DNA of 38,872 bases, taken from contig NZ_BOOA01000077.1 in NCBI RefSeq assembly GCF_016862995.1, positions 1 through 38,872 of the forward strand, in the 5' to 3' direction. Both the position numbers and the translations under genes were made by a program. This stretch comes from Acrocarpospora phusangensis. GTDB taxonomy: Bacteria; Actinomycetota; Actinomycetes; Streptosporangiales; Streptosporangiaceae. Under the pieces are notes generated by a model, which ran no database searches, was not told where the DNA came from, and worked only from the letters and a program-made list of their open reading frames with translations. Each line of letters starts with the position of its first letter. Position 1 is the stretch's first letter. Positions 7,447-15,971 of this stretch are shown piece by piece.

Positions 7447-9045
7447 ATGACCGACTTGCTGTTCCGCGGTGGCCGTGCCTTCACGCCCGAGGGTTTCGCC
7501 GAAGCGGTCCTGGTCCGCGACGGCCTCGTCGCCGCCGTGGGCTCCGAGTCCGAGCTGGTACGGCTCGCGCCGCACGCCGAGCCGTACGAGCTGGACGGCG
7601 GACTGCTCACCCCGGGGTTCACCGACGCGCACATCCACCCGGTGCAGGCGGGCCTGGAACGCGCGCGCTGCGAGCTGTCCGAGGTGTTCGGCCTGGACGC
7701 CTACCTCGCCCGAGTCACCGACTACGCCACGAAAAATCCCGATAAATCGTGGATTGATGGTGGCGGCTGGGATATGTCGGCGTTTCCGGGTGGGTTGCCG
7801 CATCGGAGCCAGCTGGACTTCCTGGACCGGCCCGCGTACCTGATCCAGCGGGACCACCACGCCGCCTGGGTGAACACGCGCGCCCTGGAACTCGCCGGGA
7901 TCACCGCGGCCACCCCCGACCCGCCGGACGGCCGGATCGAGCGCGACCCCGACGGCACCCCCTCCGGCGTGCTGCACGAGGGCGCGATGGACCTGGTCGG
8001 CCTGCTGACCCCCCGCCCCACCCCCGCCGACCTGACCGCCGCCCTCCTGGACGCCCAGCGCTACCTGTTCTCCCTCGGCATCACCGGCTGGCAGGACGCC
8101 ATCGTCGGCTCGTACGCGGGCTCCGACGACCAGCTGCCCACCTACGTGGCCGCCGCCGCGGACGGCTCGCTGAAGGCCCGCGTCGTCGGCGCCCTGTGGT
8201 GGGACCGCACCCGGGGCGCCGAGCAGATCGCCTCGCTGGCCGAGCGGCGCGCCTCGGCCGAAGGGCTGGACCGCTTCCGCGCCACCGCCGTCAAGATCAT
8301 GCAGGACGGCATCGCGGAGAACTTCACCGCCGCCGTCATCGAGCCGTACTGCCGCTGCGGCGGCACCGGCCTGTCCTACGTGGACCCGGACCTGCTCAAG
8401 AGCCACGTCCGGGAGCTGGACGCCCTCGGCTTCCAGGTGCACTTCCACGCCATCGGGGAGCGCGCCGTACGCGAGTGCCTGGACGCCCTCACCGGCACCG
8501 ACCCCGCCAACCGCCACCACATCGCGCACCTGCAGATCATCACGCCGCCGGACGTGCCGCGCTTCGCCGAACTGAACGTGACCGCGAACCTGCAGCCCCT
8601 CTGGGCCACCCACCACGCCCAGATGGACGAGCTCTGCATCCCGTACCTGGGCTTCCCGCGCTCCGACTGGCAGTACCCGTTCGCCGACCTGGTCGCGCAC
8701 GGCACCCGGCTGGCCGCCGGCTCCGACTGGCCGGTCTCGTCGGCCGACCCGATCCAGGCCATGCACGTGGCGGTGAACCGTACCGAGCCTCCCAGCTCCC
8801 ACCATTCCGGCTACCCGACCGCGCAGACGCCGTTCCTGCCCGGCCAGAGCATCGGCCTGCGGACGGTGCTGACCGCGTACACCTCCGGCTCGGCCTGGCT
8901 GAACGGCTCCCCCGCCGGCGTCATCGAGCCCGGCCGTCCCGCCGACCTGGCCGTCCTGGACCGCGACCCGTTCACGCTCGACCCGGCCGACATCTGGACG
9001 ACCTCCGTGTCCGCCACCTTCGTCGACGGGGAACAGGTCCACTGA
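7447..9045 (+). CDS. Metal-dependent amidohydrolase, YtcJ-like
   Basis: The 532-residue protein matches the YtcJ-type branch (Amidohydro_3) of the amidohydrolase superfamily. Metal and active-site motifs in order: GFTDAHIHP (HxH, about residues 57-65), a MQDGIAENF segment carrying the region of the bridging residue, [15 protein letters not shown], and [13 protein letters not shown] with the catalytic Asp. The C-terminal [17 protein letters not shown] closes the small beta domain. These enzymes hydrolyse C-N bonds in amides or N-acyl compounds; substrates are mostly unknown. It is 2 nt downstream of the FAD oxidoreductase and ends at a strong terminator. Codons at about 7727-7805 are less GC-biased than the rest of the gene. 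Confidence 0.88.
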   Translation: MTDLLFRGGRAFTPEGFAEAVLVRDGLVAAVGSESELVRLAPHAEPYELDGGLLTPGFTDAHIHPVQAGLERARCELSEVFGLDAYLARVTDYATKNPDKSWIDGGGWDMSAFPGGLPHRSQLDFLDRPAYLIQRDHHAAWVNTRALELAGITAATPDPPDGRIERDPDGTPSGVLHEGAMDLVGLLTPRPTPADLTAALLDAQRYLFSLGITGWQDAIVGSYAGSDDQLPTYVAAAADGSLKARVVGALWWDRTRGAEQIASLAERRASAEGLDRFRATAVKIMQDGIAENFTAAVIEPYCRCGGTGLSYVDPDLLKSHVRELDALGFQVHFHAIGERAVRECLDALTGTDPANRHHIAHLQIITPPDVPRFAELNVTANLQPLWATHHAQMDELCIPYLGFPRSDWQYPFADLVAHGTRLAAGSDWPVSSADPIQAMHVAVNRTEPPSSHHSGYPTAQTPFLPGQSIGLRTVLTAYTSGSAWLNGSPAGVIEPGRPADLAVLDRDPFTLDPADIWTTSVSATFVDGEQVH

Positions 9046-9050
9046 AACGC

Positions 9051-9082
9051 GAAACCCCCGGCTCCGTGGAGCCGGGGGTTTC
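9051..9082. terminator. Strong bidirectional terminator
   Basis: A perfect 15-bp stem (9051-9065 with 9068-9082) closes on a 2-nt centre, with GAAAC at one end and GTTTC at the other. It lies between the convergent ends of the amidohydrolase (stop 9045) and rbpA (stop 9094), so it can serve both strands. Confidence 0.9.
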
Positions 9083-9093
9083 GACGTGACCGC

Positions 9094-9441
9094 CTAGTAG
9101 ATCGGGCGAGAGGAGGAGCGCAGCCGCTCCAGCGCCTCCGCGAGGATCTGGGCGCCGTCGTTGTCGCTACGGCGCTCCTTCACGTACGCGAGATGCGTCT
9201 TGTACGGCTCGTTCCGCGGCGGAGCGGGCGGGTTGGCCTCGTCCTGACCGGCCGGCAGGCCGCACCGGGGACAGTCCCAGTGCTCCGGCACGGCCGCGTC
9301 GCTGGCGAAGCTGGGCCGCGTCTCGTGCATGTTCGCGCACCAGAACGAGACCCGCACGCGGGGGGCCGCCTCGCCACGCTCGGCCTCGCCCATCGGACCG
9401 GCGCCGACACGGCTGCCACGGATCGCGTTGCCACTACCCAC
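9094..9441 (-). CDS. rbpA: RNA polymerase-binding protein RbpA
   Basis: The 115-residue protein has the RbpA layout: a basic N-terminal tail (MGSGNAIRGSRVGAGPMGEA), a core with CANMHE and CPRCG that form the metal/zinc-binding part, a KERR-type basic linker (HLAYVKERRSDNDG) and a C-terminal sigma-interacting helix (AEALERLRSSSR). RbpA binds RNA polymerase and the primary sigma factor, stabilises open complexes, and is found only in actinobacteria. It starts at GTG 9441 with GGAGGAG 7 nt upstream. It lies 71 bp after secG on the same strand and may be the last gene of that transcript or have its own promoter. Confidence 0.97.
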   Translation of the reverse strand: MGSGNAIRGSRVGAGPMGEAERGEAAPRVRVSFWCANMHETRPSFASDAAVPEHWDCPRCGLPAGQDEANPPAPPRNEPYKTHLAYVKERRSDNDGAQILAEALERLRSSSRPIY

Positions 9442-9512
9442 GGATGAACTCCTCCTCGATCGCCCCGCGAGATTGGCGGGGGAGAAATGAATCTATGTCA
9501 CGCGGTGGACTG

Positions 9513-9743
9513 CTACGGCTTGAGCAGCAGGCCGAGCGCGATGATGCACACGAACCACACGGTGCCCGTGATGATCGTGAGGCGGTCGAGGTTACGTTCC
9601 ACGACGGACGAGCCACCGAACGACGACGCGAAGCCACCGCCGAACATGTCCGTCAGACCTCCGCCTTTGCCCTTGTGGAGCAGGACGAGAAGGATCATGA
9701 GGAGGCTCGACAGAATGAGCGCGATGGAGATTCCGATAGTCAC
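9513..9743 (-). CDS. secG: Preprotein translocase subunit SecG
   Basis: The 76-residue protein has two transmembrane helices (about residues 2-22 and 53-74) joined by a Gly-rich cytoplasmic loop with HKGKGGGLTDMFGGG, the hallmark of SecG. SecG binds SecYE in the inner membrane and aids SecA-driven export. Its position after tpiA is the usual actinobacterial one. It is 162 bp downstream of tpiA, with a hairpin in between. Confidence 0.96.
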   Translation of the reverse strand: MTIGISIALILSSLLMILLVLLHKGKGGGLTDMFGGGFASSFGGSSVVERNLDRLTIITGTVWFVCIIALGLLLKP

Positions 9744-9803
9744 CGTAGACCTGTTCCCGGTAGCGCCTTAAACGGCGTGACGATTCAATCTTGCTTGGCC
9801 AAC

Positions 9804-9853
9804 GAGAAACGCGCCCCACGGCCGGCCATGGCCGCCTGGATCACGCGTTTCTC
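9804..9853. repeat. Hairpin in the tpiA-secG gap
   Basis: A perfect 10-bp inverted repeat GAGAAACGCG / CGCGTTTCTC (9804-9813 with 9844-9853) encloses a 30-nt loop that has its own CGGCCATGGCCG palindrome. It lies between tpiA (stop 9906) and the secG start (9743). It may end transcription of the glycolytic operon, act as an mRNA processing or stability element, or be an operator for secG; there is no T-run to decide. Confidence 0.5.
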
Positions 9854-9905
9854 ATTGATATGAGGGTACGGCTTGTTGTCAAGTCGCACCCACCAAACGG
9901 GTGAG

Positions 9906-10685
9906 CTAGCCAGACATCTCGCCAAAACGACAAATCTTGACGAACTCTCCTGGATCCAGACTAGCCCCGCCGACGAGCGCGCCGTCGACATCGGGCTTGG
10001 CCATGATCCCCGCGGTGTTGTCCGACTTCACCGAACCCCCGTAAAGGATACGGACGGCGTCGGCCACCTCGCGGTCGTACAGCGCGGCGAGTCGGGTCCG
10101 GATGGCCCCGCAGACCTCCTGCGCGTCCTCCGGGGTCGCCACCTCGCCCGTGCCGATGGCCCACACCGGCTCGTACGCGATGACGATCGACTTCGCCTGC
10201 TCCGCGCCGATCCCCTCCAGCGCCCCGTCGACCTGCGCGATCGTGTACGGCACCTGGTCCCCGGCCTGCCGGATGGGCAGCCCCTCGCCCACGCACAGGA
10301 TGGGCGTGAGCTCGTGCCGGAAGGCGGCCTTCACCTTGGTGTTGACCAGCGCGTCGTCCTCGGCGTGGTACTGCCGCCGCTCGGAGTGGCCGGCCAGCAC
10401 GAAGGTGCAGCCCAGCTTGGCCAGCTGCGCGCCGGAGATCTCCCCGGTGTAGGCGCCGGAGTCGTGCGGGGACAGGTCCTGCGCGCCGTACTCGATCCGG
10501 AGCTTGTCGCCGTCCACCAGGGTCTGCACGCTGCGCAGGTCGGTGAACGGGGGCAGCACCGCGATCTCGACCTTGTCGAAGTCCTTGTCGGTGAGCTCGA
10601 AGGCCAGCCCCTGAACCAGCTTGATCGCCTCAAGGTGGTTCTTGTTCATCTTCCAGTTGCCGGCGATGAGCGGTTTACGACTCAA
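9906..10685 (-). CDS. tpiA: Triosephosphate isomerase
   Basis: The 259-residue TIM-barrel enzyme interconverts glyceraldehyde-3-phosphate and dihydroxyacetone phosphate in the cytosol. Visible signatures: GNWKMNK (catalytic Lys, about residue 13), LAGHSERR (catalytic His), [11 protein letters not shown] (catalytic Glu, then the loop 6 region) and LYGGSVK (phosphate binding). I chose TTG 10685, which gives the normal [12 protein letters not shown] start and length, with GGAGGA 8 nt upstream. The longer reading from 10733 adds an unrelated leader. The gene overlaps the end of pgk by 11 nt, so it is translationally coupled to it. Confidence 0.96.
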   Translation of the reverse strand: MSRKPLIAGNWKMNKNHLEAIKLVQGLAFELTDKDFDKVEIAVLPPFTDLRSVQTLVDGDKLRIEYGAQDLSPHDSGAYTGEISGAQLAKLGCTFVLAGHSERRQYHAEDDALVNTKVKAAFRHELTPILCVGEGLPIRQAGDQVPYTIAQVDGALEGIGAEQAKSIVIAYEPVWAIGTGEVATPEDAQEVCGAIRTRLAALYDREVADAVRILYGGSVKSDNTAGIMAKPDVDGALVGGASLDPGEFVKICRFGEMSG

Positions 10686-11876
10686 CCTGATCGTCCTCCA
10701 GCGCGGCCAGTCCCGGCAGGGTCTTGCCCTCAAGGTATTCCAGGGAGGCGCCGCCGCCCGTGGAGATGTGGGAGAAGCCGTCCTCGGGCAGGCCCAGCCT
10801 GCGCACGGCCGCGGCCGAGTCGCCGCCGCCGACCACCGTGAACGCGTCGGAGGCGATCAGCGCCTCGGCGACCGCGCGGGTGCCCCCGGAGAAGGCGTCG
10901 AACTCGAACACGCCCATCGGGCCGTTCCAGAACACCGTCTTGGCGTCGGCCAGCTTGGCCGCGAACAGCTCGCGGGTGCGCGGGCCGATGTCCAGGCCCT
11001 CCCGGTCGGCGGGGATCGCGGTGGCGTCCACCGCCTCGTGGGCGGCGTCGGCGGCGAAGCCCTCGGCGGCCAGCACGTCCACCGGGAGCACCAGCTCCAC
11101 GCCGCGCGCGGCGGCCTCGTCCAGGAAGCCGCGCACGTCGCCCAGCTTGTCCTCCTGGAGCAGCGACTTGCCGACCTCGTAACCCTGCGCCTTGAGGAAG
11201 GTGTAGGCCATGCCGCCGCCGATGAGCAGCCGGTCGACCTTGGTCAGCAGGTTGGCGATGACGCCGAGCTTGTCGGACACCTTCGCCCCGCCGAGCACCA
11301 CCGCGTACGGCCGGGCCGGGTCCTCGGTCAGCCGCTTCAGCACCTCGACCTCGGCCAGCACCAGGCCGCCCGCCGCGTGCGGCAGCAGCCGGGGCACGTC
11401 GTAGACCGAAGCGTGCTTGCGGTGCACCGCGCCGAAGCCGTCGCCCACGTAGAGGTCGGCGAGGGCCGCCAGCCTGCCCGCGAACAGAGCCCGCTCCGCG
11501 TCGTCCTTGGACTCCTCGCCCGGCTCGAAGCGCAGGTTCTCCAGCAGCGCCACCTGGCCGTCGCGCAGGCCCGCCATGGCCGCCTGGGCGGACTCGCCCA
11601 CCACGTCGGAGGCGAACTCCACCGGCTCGCCGAGCAGCTCGGCCAGCCGCTTCGCGACCGGGGCCAGCGAGTACTTGGGGTTCGGCGTGCCCTTCGGCCG
11701 GCCCAGGTGGGCGCAGACGATCACCATGGCGCCGCGGCCGGCCAGGTTCCTGATCGTGGGGATCGAGGCCCTGATCCGGCCGTCGTCGGTGATCGTCTCA
11801 CCGTCCAGGGGCACGTTCAGGTCGGCGCGTACGAGCACGCGCCGACCTTTCACGTCGAGTTCCTCGAAACCACGCA

Positions 11877-11877
<1 letters not shown>
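10675..11877 (-). CDS. pgk: Phosphoglycerate kinase
   Basis: The 400-residue monomeric kinase moves phosphate from 1,3-bisphosphoglycerate to ADP. The N-terminal substrate domain has [10 protein letters not shown] and a D-D-G-R-I-R-A-S-x-P-T-I segment. The C-terminal nucleotide domain has [23 protein letters not shown] and the GGGDSAAAV loop. ATG 11877 overlaps the gap stop codon by one base (TGATG). The longer frame from 11934 would run into gap and is not the start. Central gene of gap-pgk-tpiA. Confidence 0.98.
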
Positions 11878-12905
<1,028 letters not shown>

Positions 12906-13003
12906 TTACGTGACTGAAACCTCGGTCCAGACCCTATCGGACTCAAATTGGTTTAGACCACGTGAGGGTCCCACAGGTCGAGACGTCATAAAACTGACGC
13001 TAA

Positions 13004-13027
13004 ATTTTACGGTTTGCCGCAAACCGT
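13004..13027 (-). promoter_or_regulatory. Palindrome and candidate -10 in the whiA-gap region
   Basis: Nine-base arms ACGGTTTGC / GCAAACCGT around one central base make a perfect 19-bp palindrome at 13009-13027. On the minus strand it is followed at once by TAAAAT (13009 to 13004), a good -10 hexamer, but the bases 17-18 nt upstream are not a good -35. Two readings fit: an operator filling the spacer of a gap promoter, or a whiA terminator hairpin 34 nt after the whiA stop followed by A/T-rich sequence. A second partial dyad, GGTCTAAACC, is 50 bp nearer gap. Confidence 0.45.
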
Positions 13028-13061
13028 CCTGCTTCCGGGGGTCTGTCAACGCCCCTCCGGA

Positions 13062-14042
13062 TCAGCCCGACAGCATGTCCGCGGTCAAGTTCGCCTCCGT
13101 GTTGGGCAGGCCGAGGTCCTGGGCGCGTTTGTCGGCCATCGCGAGCAGGCGGCGGATGCGCCCGGCGATCGCGTCCTTGGTCAGCGGGGGGTCCGCGATC
13201 TGGCCGAGCTCCTCCAGCGACGCCTGCTTGTGCTCGACCCGGAGCCGGCCCGCCACCACCAGGTGCTCGGGGGCCTCCTCGCCGAGGATCTCCAGGGCCC
13301 GCTGCACCCGGGCCCCCGCCGCCACCGCCGCGCGGGCGGACCGGCGCAGGTTGGCGTCGTCGAAGTTGGCCAGCCGGTTGGCGGTGGCCCGCACCTCGCG
13401 GCGCATCCGGCGCTCCTCCCAGGCCAGCACGCTGTCGTGCGCGCCCAGCCGGGTCAGCAGGGCGCTGATCGCGTCGCCGTCCCTGACCACCACGCGGTCC
13501 ACGCCGCGCACCTCGCGGGCCTTGGCGTGGATCTTCAACCGGCGGGCGGAGCCGACCAGGGCCAGCGCGGCCTCCGGCCCCGGGCAGGTGACCTCCAGCG
13601 ACATGGACCTGCCCGGCTCGGTCAGCGAGCCGTGCGCCAGGAACGCCCCCCGCCAGGCCGCCTCCGCGTCGCAGGTGGCCCCCGAGACCACCTGGCGGGG
13701 CAGGCCGCGGACCGGGCGGCCGTGGTTGTCGATCAAGCCGGTCTGGCGGGCGAGGGCCTCGCCGTCCTTGTAGACGCGCACCACGTACCGGGAGCCCTTG
13801 CGCAGCCCGGCGGGCGCCAGCACGAGCACCTCGGCCTTGTGGCCGAAGACCTCGCCGATGTCCTTGATGAGCCGGCGCGCGGTCACGTTGGTGTCCAGCT
13901 CGGCCTCGATCACGATCCGCCCGCCGACCAGATGCAGGCCGCTGGCGAAGCGCAGCAACGTGGACACCTCGGCTTTGCGGCAGCAGGGCTTCAGCACGGG
14001 AAGGCGACTCAGTTCATCCTTCACAACGCCCGTCATCGCCAT
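13062..14042 (-). CDS. whiA: DNA-binding protein WhiA
   Basis: The 326-residue protein has the WhiA order: an N-terminal [21 protein letters not shown] segment and a degenerate LAGLIDADG-type (homing-endonuclease-like) fold ([21 protein letters not shown]), then a C-terminal helix-turn-helix ([25 protein letters not shown]). In sporulating actinomycetes WhiA acts with WhiB to switch from hyphal growth to sporulation septation; the gene is also present in non-sporulating Gram-positives. ATG 14042 has GGAGGA 8 nt upstream; an in-frame TAG 15-18 nt before it rules out a longer start. It is part of the conserved rapZ-yvcK-whiA set, here 246 bp after yvcK. Confidence 0.97.
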   Translation of the reverse strand: MAMTGVVKDELSRLPVLKPCCRKAEVSTLLRFASGLHLVGGRIVIEAELDTNVTARRLIKDIGEVFGHKAEVLVLAPAGLRKGSRYVVRVYKDGEALARQTGLIDNHGRPVRGLPRQVVSGATCDAEAAWRGAFLAHGSLTEPGRSMSLEVTCPGPEAALALVGSARRLKIHAKAREVRGVDRVVVRDGDAISALLTRLGAHDSVLAWEERRMRREVRATANRLANFDDANLRRSARAAVAAGARVQRALEILGEEAPEHLVVAGRLRVEHKQASLEELGQIADPPLTKDAIAGRIRRLLAMADKRAQDLGLPNTEANLTADMLSG

Positions 14043-14288
14043 CGCCAGTGTCCTCCGTGTCTATGTCCGCGCCCGCGGGCGCGGCTGCTCCGGCGCCTTC
14101 GCCGGTGTCTCCCTCGTCGTCCCGGGTCGCCTCGCTCCCCGCGCTCCTCAGTCCAGACACCGGCGCGCCTTCGCGAAATTCCCCGAAGCGGCCATCCGAC
14201 CGGTGGCCTCAGTTCCGGGCAGCCGCAGAAACCCTCTCGGCGACCGCCCGGCGCCGTGGTCAGTCTCTCGCACCCCGGTAGGGGGGGA
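14043..14288. other. 246-bp gap between yvcK and whiA
   Basis: No convincing gene, promoter or terminator was seen. Read on the minus strand, a GTG at 14160 opens a 48-codon acidic frame that overlaps the whiA start by 29 bp, but it has no ribosome binding site and looks like GC-rich filler. yvcK and whiA are usually closer than this, so a leader or whiA promoter may be here. Confidence 0.4.
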
Positions 14289-15233
14289 TCACCGCTTCTC
14301 GCGGAAAATCTCGTCCAGGACCTGGGCAAGACGGGGTGCATCGTGCCGCGGAGACCCGTCAGAGGCCCCTACATCCGCCAAAACCAGACGCCCGCCGAGG
14401 GCCACCACGGCCTTCTCCAGCTCGGTCGGGTCGCCGGTCACCGAGGTGTCCGCGACGACGGCGTCCACCAGCAGGGTGGGGGCGTGCTGACGCAGCACCT
14501 CCAGGTGCTCCTGGGGGGAGAACCCGTCGGTCTCGCCCGGCTGGGGGGCCAGGTTGAGGATGACCAGGCGGCGGGCGCTGGTCGCGCACAGGGCGCGGGC
14601 CAGCTCGGGGACCTTCAGGTGCGGCAGCACGCTGGTGAACCAGGAGCCGGGGCCGAACACCACCCAGTCGGCGTCGTGGATGGCCCGCACCGCCTCCGGC
14701 GAGACCGGCGGATCGGGCGGCACCAGCGAGATGGCCTGCACCCGCCCGGGGGTGAGCGCGCAGGCGACCTGGCCGCGCACGGTGGTGACCAGGCCGTCCA
14801 GCTCCACCTCGGCCTGGATGTCCAGCGGCACGGCGGCCATCGGCAGCACCCGCCCGTGCGCGCCCAGCAGCCGGCCCACCCACTCCAGGGCCTGCACCGG
14901 ATCGTCCAGCAGCTCCCACAGGGCCACGATCAGCAGGTTCCCGACCGCGTGCCCGTGCAGCTCGCCGCCGCTCCTGAAGCGGTGCTGCACGACCCGGCTC
15001 CAGGTCTGCCCCCACTCGTCGTCCCCGCACAGCGCGGCCAGCGCCATCCGCAGGTCCCCCGGTGGCAGCACCCCCAGCTCCCGCCGGAGCCGCCCGCTGG
15101 ACCCGCCGTCGTCCGCCACCGTGACGACGGCCGTCAGATCGGCCGTGACCCTCCTGAGCGCCGACAGGGACGCGTGCAGCCCATGGCCACCCCCTAACGC
15201 GACAACTTTCACTTCGGGGGCCGCATCACTCAC
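14289..15233 (-). CDS. yvcK: YvcK family protein (gluconeogenesis factor, CofD-like)
   Basis: The 314-residue protein has the YvcK/CofD nucleotide-sugar-binding fold: VALGGGHGLHASLSALR near the N terminus, VTVADDGGSSGRLRRELG (binding loop), HAVGNLLIVALWEL, and FGPGSWFTSVLPHL. YvcK binds UDP-sugars and affects cell-wall precursor supply and growth on gluconeogenic carbon in Bacillus and mycobacteria (CuvA). Start is GTG 15233. In the intact operon that GTG would overlap the rapZ stop; here the IS605-like element inserted immediately upstream has replaced the native upstream sequence, so the AGG 7 nt before the GTG comes from the element. Confidence 0.95.
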   Translation of the reverse strand: MSDAAPEVKVVALGGGHGLHASLSALRRVTADLTAVVTVADDGGSSGRLRRELGVLPPGDLRMALAALCGDDEWGQTWSRVVQHRFRSGGELHGHAVGNLLIVALWELLDDPVQALEWVGRLLGAHGRVLPMAAVPLDIQAEVELDGLVTTVRGQVACALTPGRVQAISLVPPDPPVSPEAVRAIHDADWVVFGPGSWFTSVLPHLKVPELARALCATSARRLVILNLAPQPGETDGFSPQEHLEVLRQHAPTLLVDAVVADTSVTGDPTELEKAVVALGGRLVLADVGASDGSPRHDAPRLAQVLDEIFREKR

Positions 15234-15313
15234 CGGTACCTACAGTGTGCAGACTCTGTCCTTCAGGGCGGAACTGGAATGCGGAACGGTCCCACATGGC
15301 AGCCTCCCGGTTC

Positions 15314-15335
15314 TGTCGGTCGTGGCGGCTAACTT
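15314..15335 (+). promoter_or_regulatory. Candidate leaderless promoter of the tnpB remnant
   Basis: TGTCGGTC, 8 nt, TAACTT, then 7 nt to GTG 15343. This differs by one base from the TGTC(A/G)GTG-N8-TANNNT promoter seen at uvrC and uvrA, and it has the same distance to the start codon as at uvrC. Evidence is pattern only. Confidence 0.35.
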
Positions 15336-15342
15336 GTTCGGC

Positions 15343-15927
15343 GTGTCCCGCTACCGGCTGCAGCCGACGTCCGCCCAAGAGGCGGCGCTGCTGGAGCACT
15401 GCGCGGTCAAGGCGGGCGATGCGCGCCGCCTGTCCCGCCACATGGGCGAGGTCCGCGTCCCCAAGGTCGGCTGGGTGCTCTTGCGATGGTCGCGGCCGAT
15501 ACCGGTCGGAGTGAAGTCCTACCGGGTGACTCGCGACGCCTCGGGTCGCTGGCTCATCGCCTTCGCCGCCATCCCCGCCCCCGCCCCAGCGCCGGGAAAC
15601 GGAGAGATCGTCGGCGTGGACCGGGGTGTGGCGGTCTCGGCGGCCCTGCCGAGTGGACAGCTGCTGAAGGCGCCCGGCCGGGTGGTCAAGGTCAATCCCG
15701 CCTACACCAGTCAGCGGTGCTGTGCGTGCGGGATCGTGGACCGGGAGGCGCGCGAGAGCCAAGCCGTCTTCCGGTGCAGGTCCTGCGGATACGCCGGCCA
15801 TGCGGACGTGAACGCGGCCAGGGACATCGCACACGCGGCAGGACATGCCGTGTCCGCGCGGGAAGGGCCACGGGCTGCCGGGCCGGTGCACCGCGAACCT
15901 CAACGCGATCGCCTCCTAACGGGGTAG
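15343..15927 (+). pseudogene. tnpB: TnpB remnant with two internal in-frame deletions
   Basis: The frame from GTG 15343 gives 194 residues; TnpB is usually about 370-400. The N terminus YRLQPTSAQEAALLEHCA is normal, then about 60-70 residues are missing before RRLSRHMGEVRVPKVGW. RuvC-I is kept (IVGVDRGVAVSAAL). After LLKAPG about 130 residues are missing, including the RuvC-II Glu (the usual EDL motif). The zinc ribbon (CCACG...CRSCG) and the last RuvC Asp (HADVNAARDI) are kept. With no RuvC-II Glu it should not cut DNA. The frame is still open, so the deletions are either clean or recent; an alternative is selection for a non-nuclease protein, but it is much shorter than known TnpB-derived repressors. 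Confidence 0.88.
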
Positions 15928-15934
15928 ACGCTGT

Positions 15935-15971
15935 TGGAATCCCCCGCTGTTTCACGAGGGGAGGATGTCAA
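15935..15971 (+). ncRNA. Right end of the IS605-type element / 3' part of the omega-RNA scaffold
   Basis: GGAATCCCCC, a weak stem-loop, then GAGGATGTCAA is the right end common in TnpB elements; it doubles as the 3' end of the guide-RNA scaffold. In this family the guide is the flank just past TCAA: here TCGCGGCCTACATCGCGATG, which is the antisense of the 3' end of rapZ. The TCA of TCAA reads on the other strand as TGA and serves as the present rapZ stop codon. Confidence 0.7.

Larger units (their letters stand above)
15234..15971 (+). mobile_element. Decayed TnpB-only IS605/IS1341-type element between rapZ and yvcK
   Basis: The 738-bp segment carries a shortened tnpB (15343-15927) and a typical right end (GGAATCCCCC...GAGGATGTCAA, ending TCAA at 15971). 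The left boundary is set by reconstruction: removing 15234-15971 joins ...CTCAC to TCGCGGCC and gives, on the minus strand, rapZ ending R-D-V-G-R-E-stop with the stop overlapping the yvcK GTG as GTGA. No target duplication is needed, as expected for IS200/IS605 single-strand transposition. The base context at the left junction, TCAC, would be its target/TAM. No tnpA is present. It lies antisense to the operon and breaks the rapZ-yvcK coupling. Confidence 0.85.

Noticed and set aside
7357-9042. Minus-strand ORF (561 aa) opposite the amidohydrolase
   Set aside because: Shadow frame; the plus strand has full amidohydrolase motifs.
9785-9991. Minus-strand 68-aa ORF across the tpiA-secG gap
   Set aside because: Overlaps the tpiA end out of frame and covers the hairpin; no start signal.
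14014-14160. Acidic 48-codon minus-strand mini-ORF overlapping the whiA start
   Set aside because: No ribosome binding site, simple composition, and no recognisable relative.
14033-14341. Minus-strand 102-aa ORF between yvcK and whiA, and the plus-strand ORF 14048-14281
   Set aside because: Arg/Pro- or Ser/Ala-rich, overlap real genes, no start signals.
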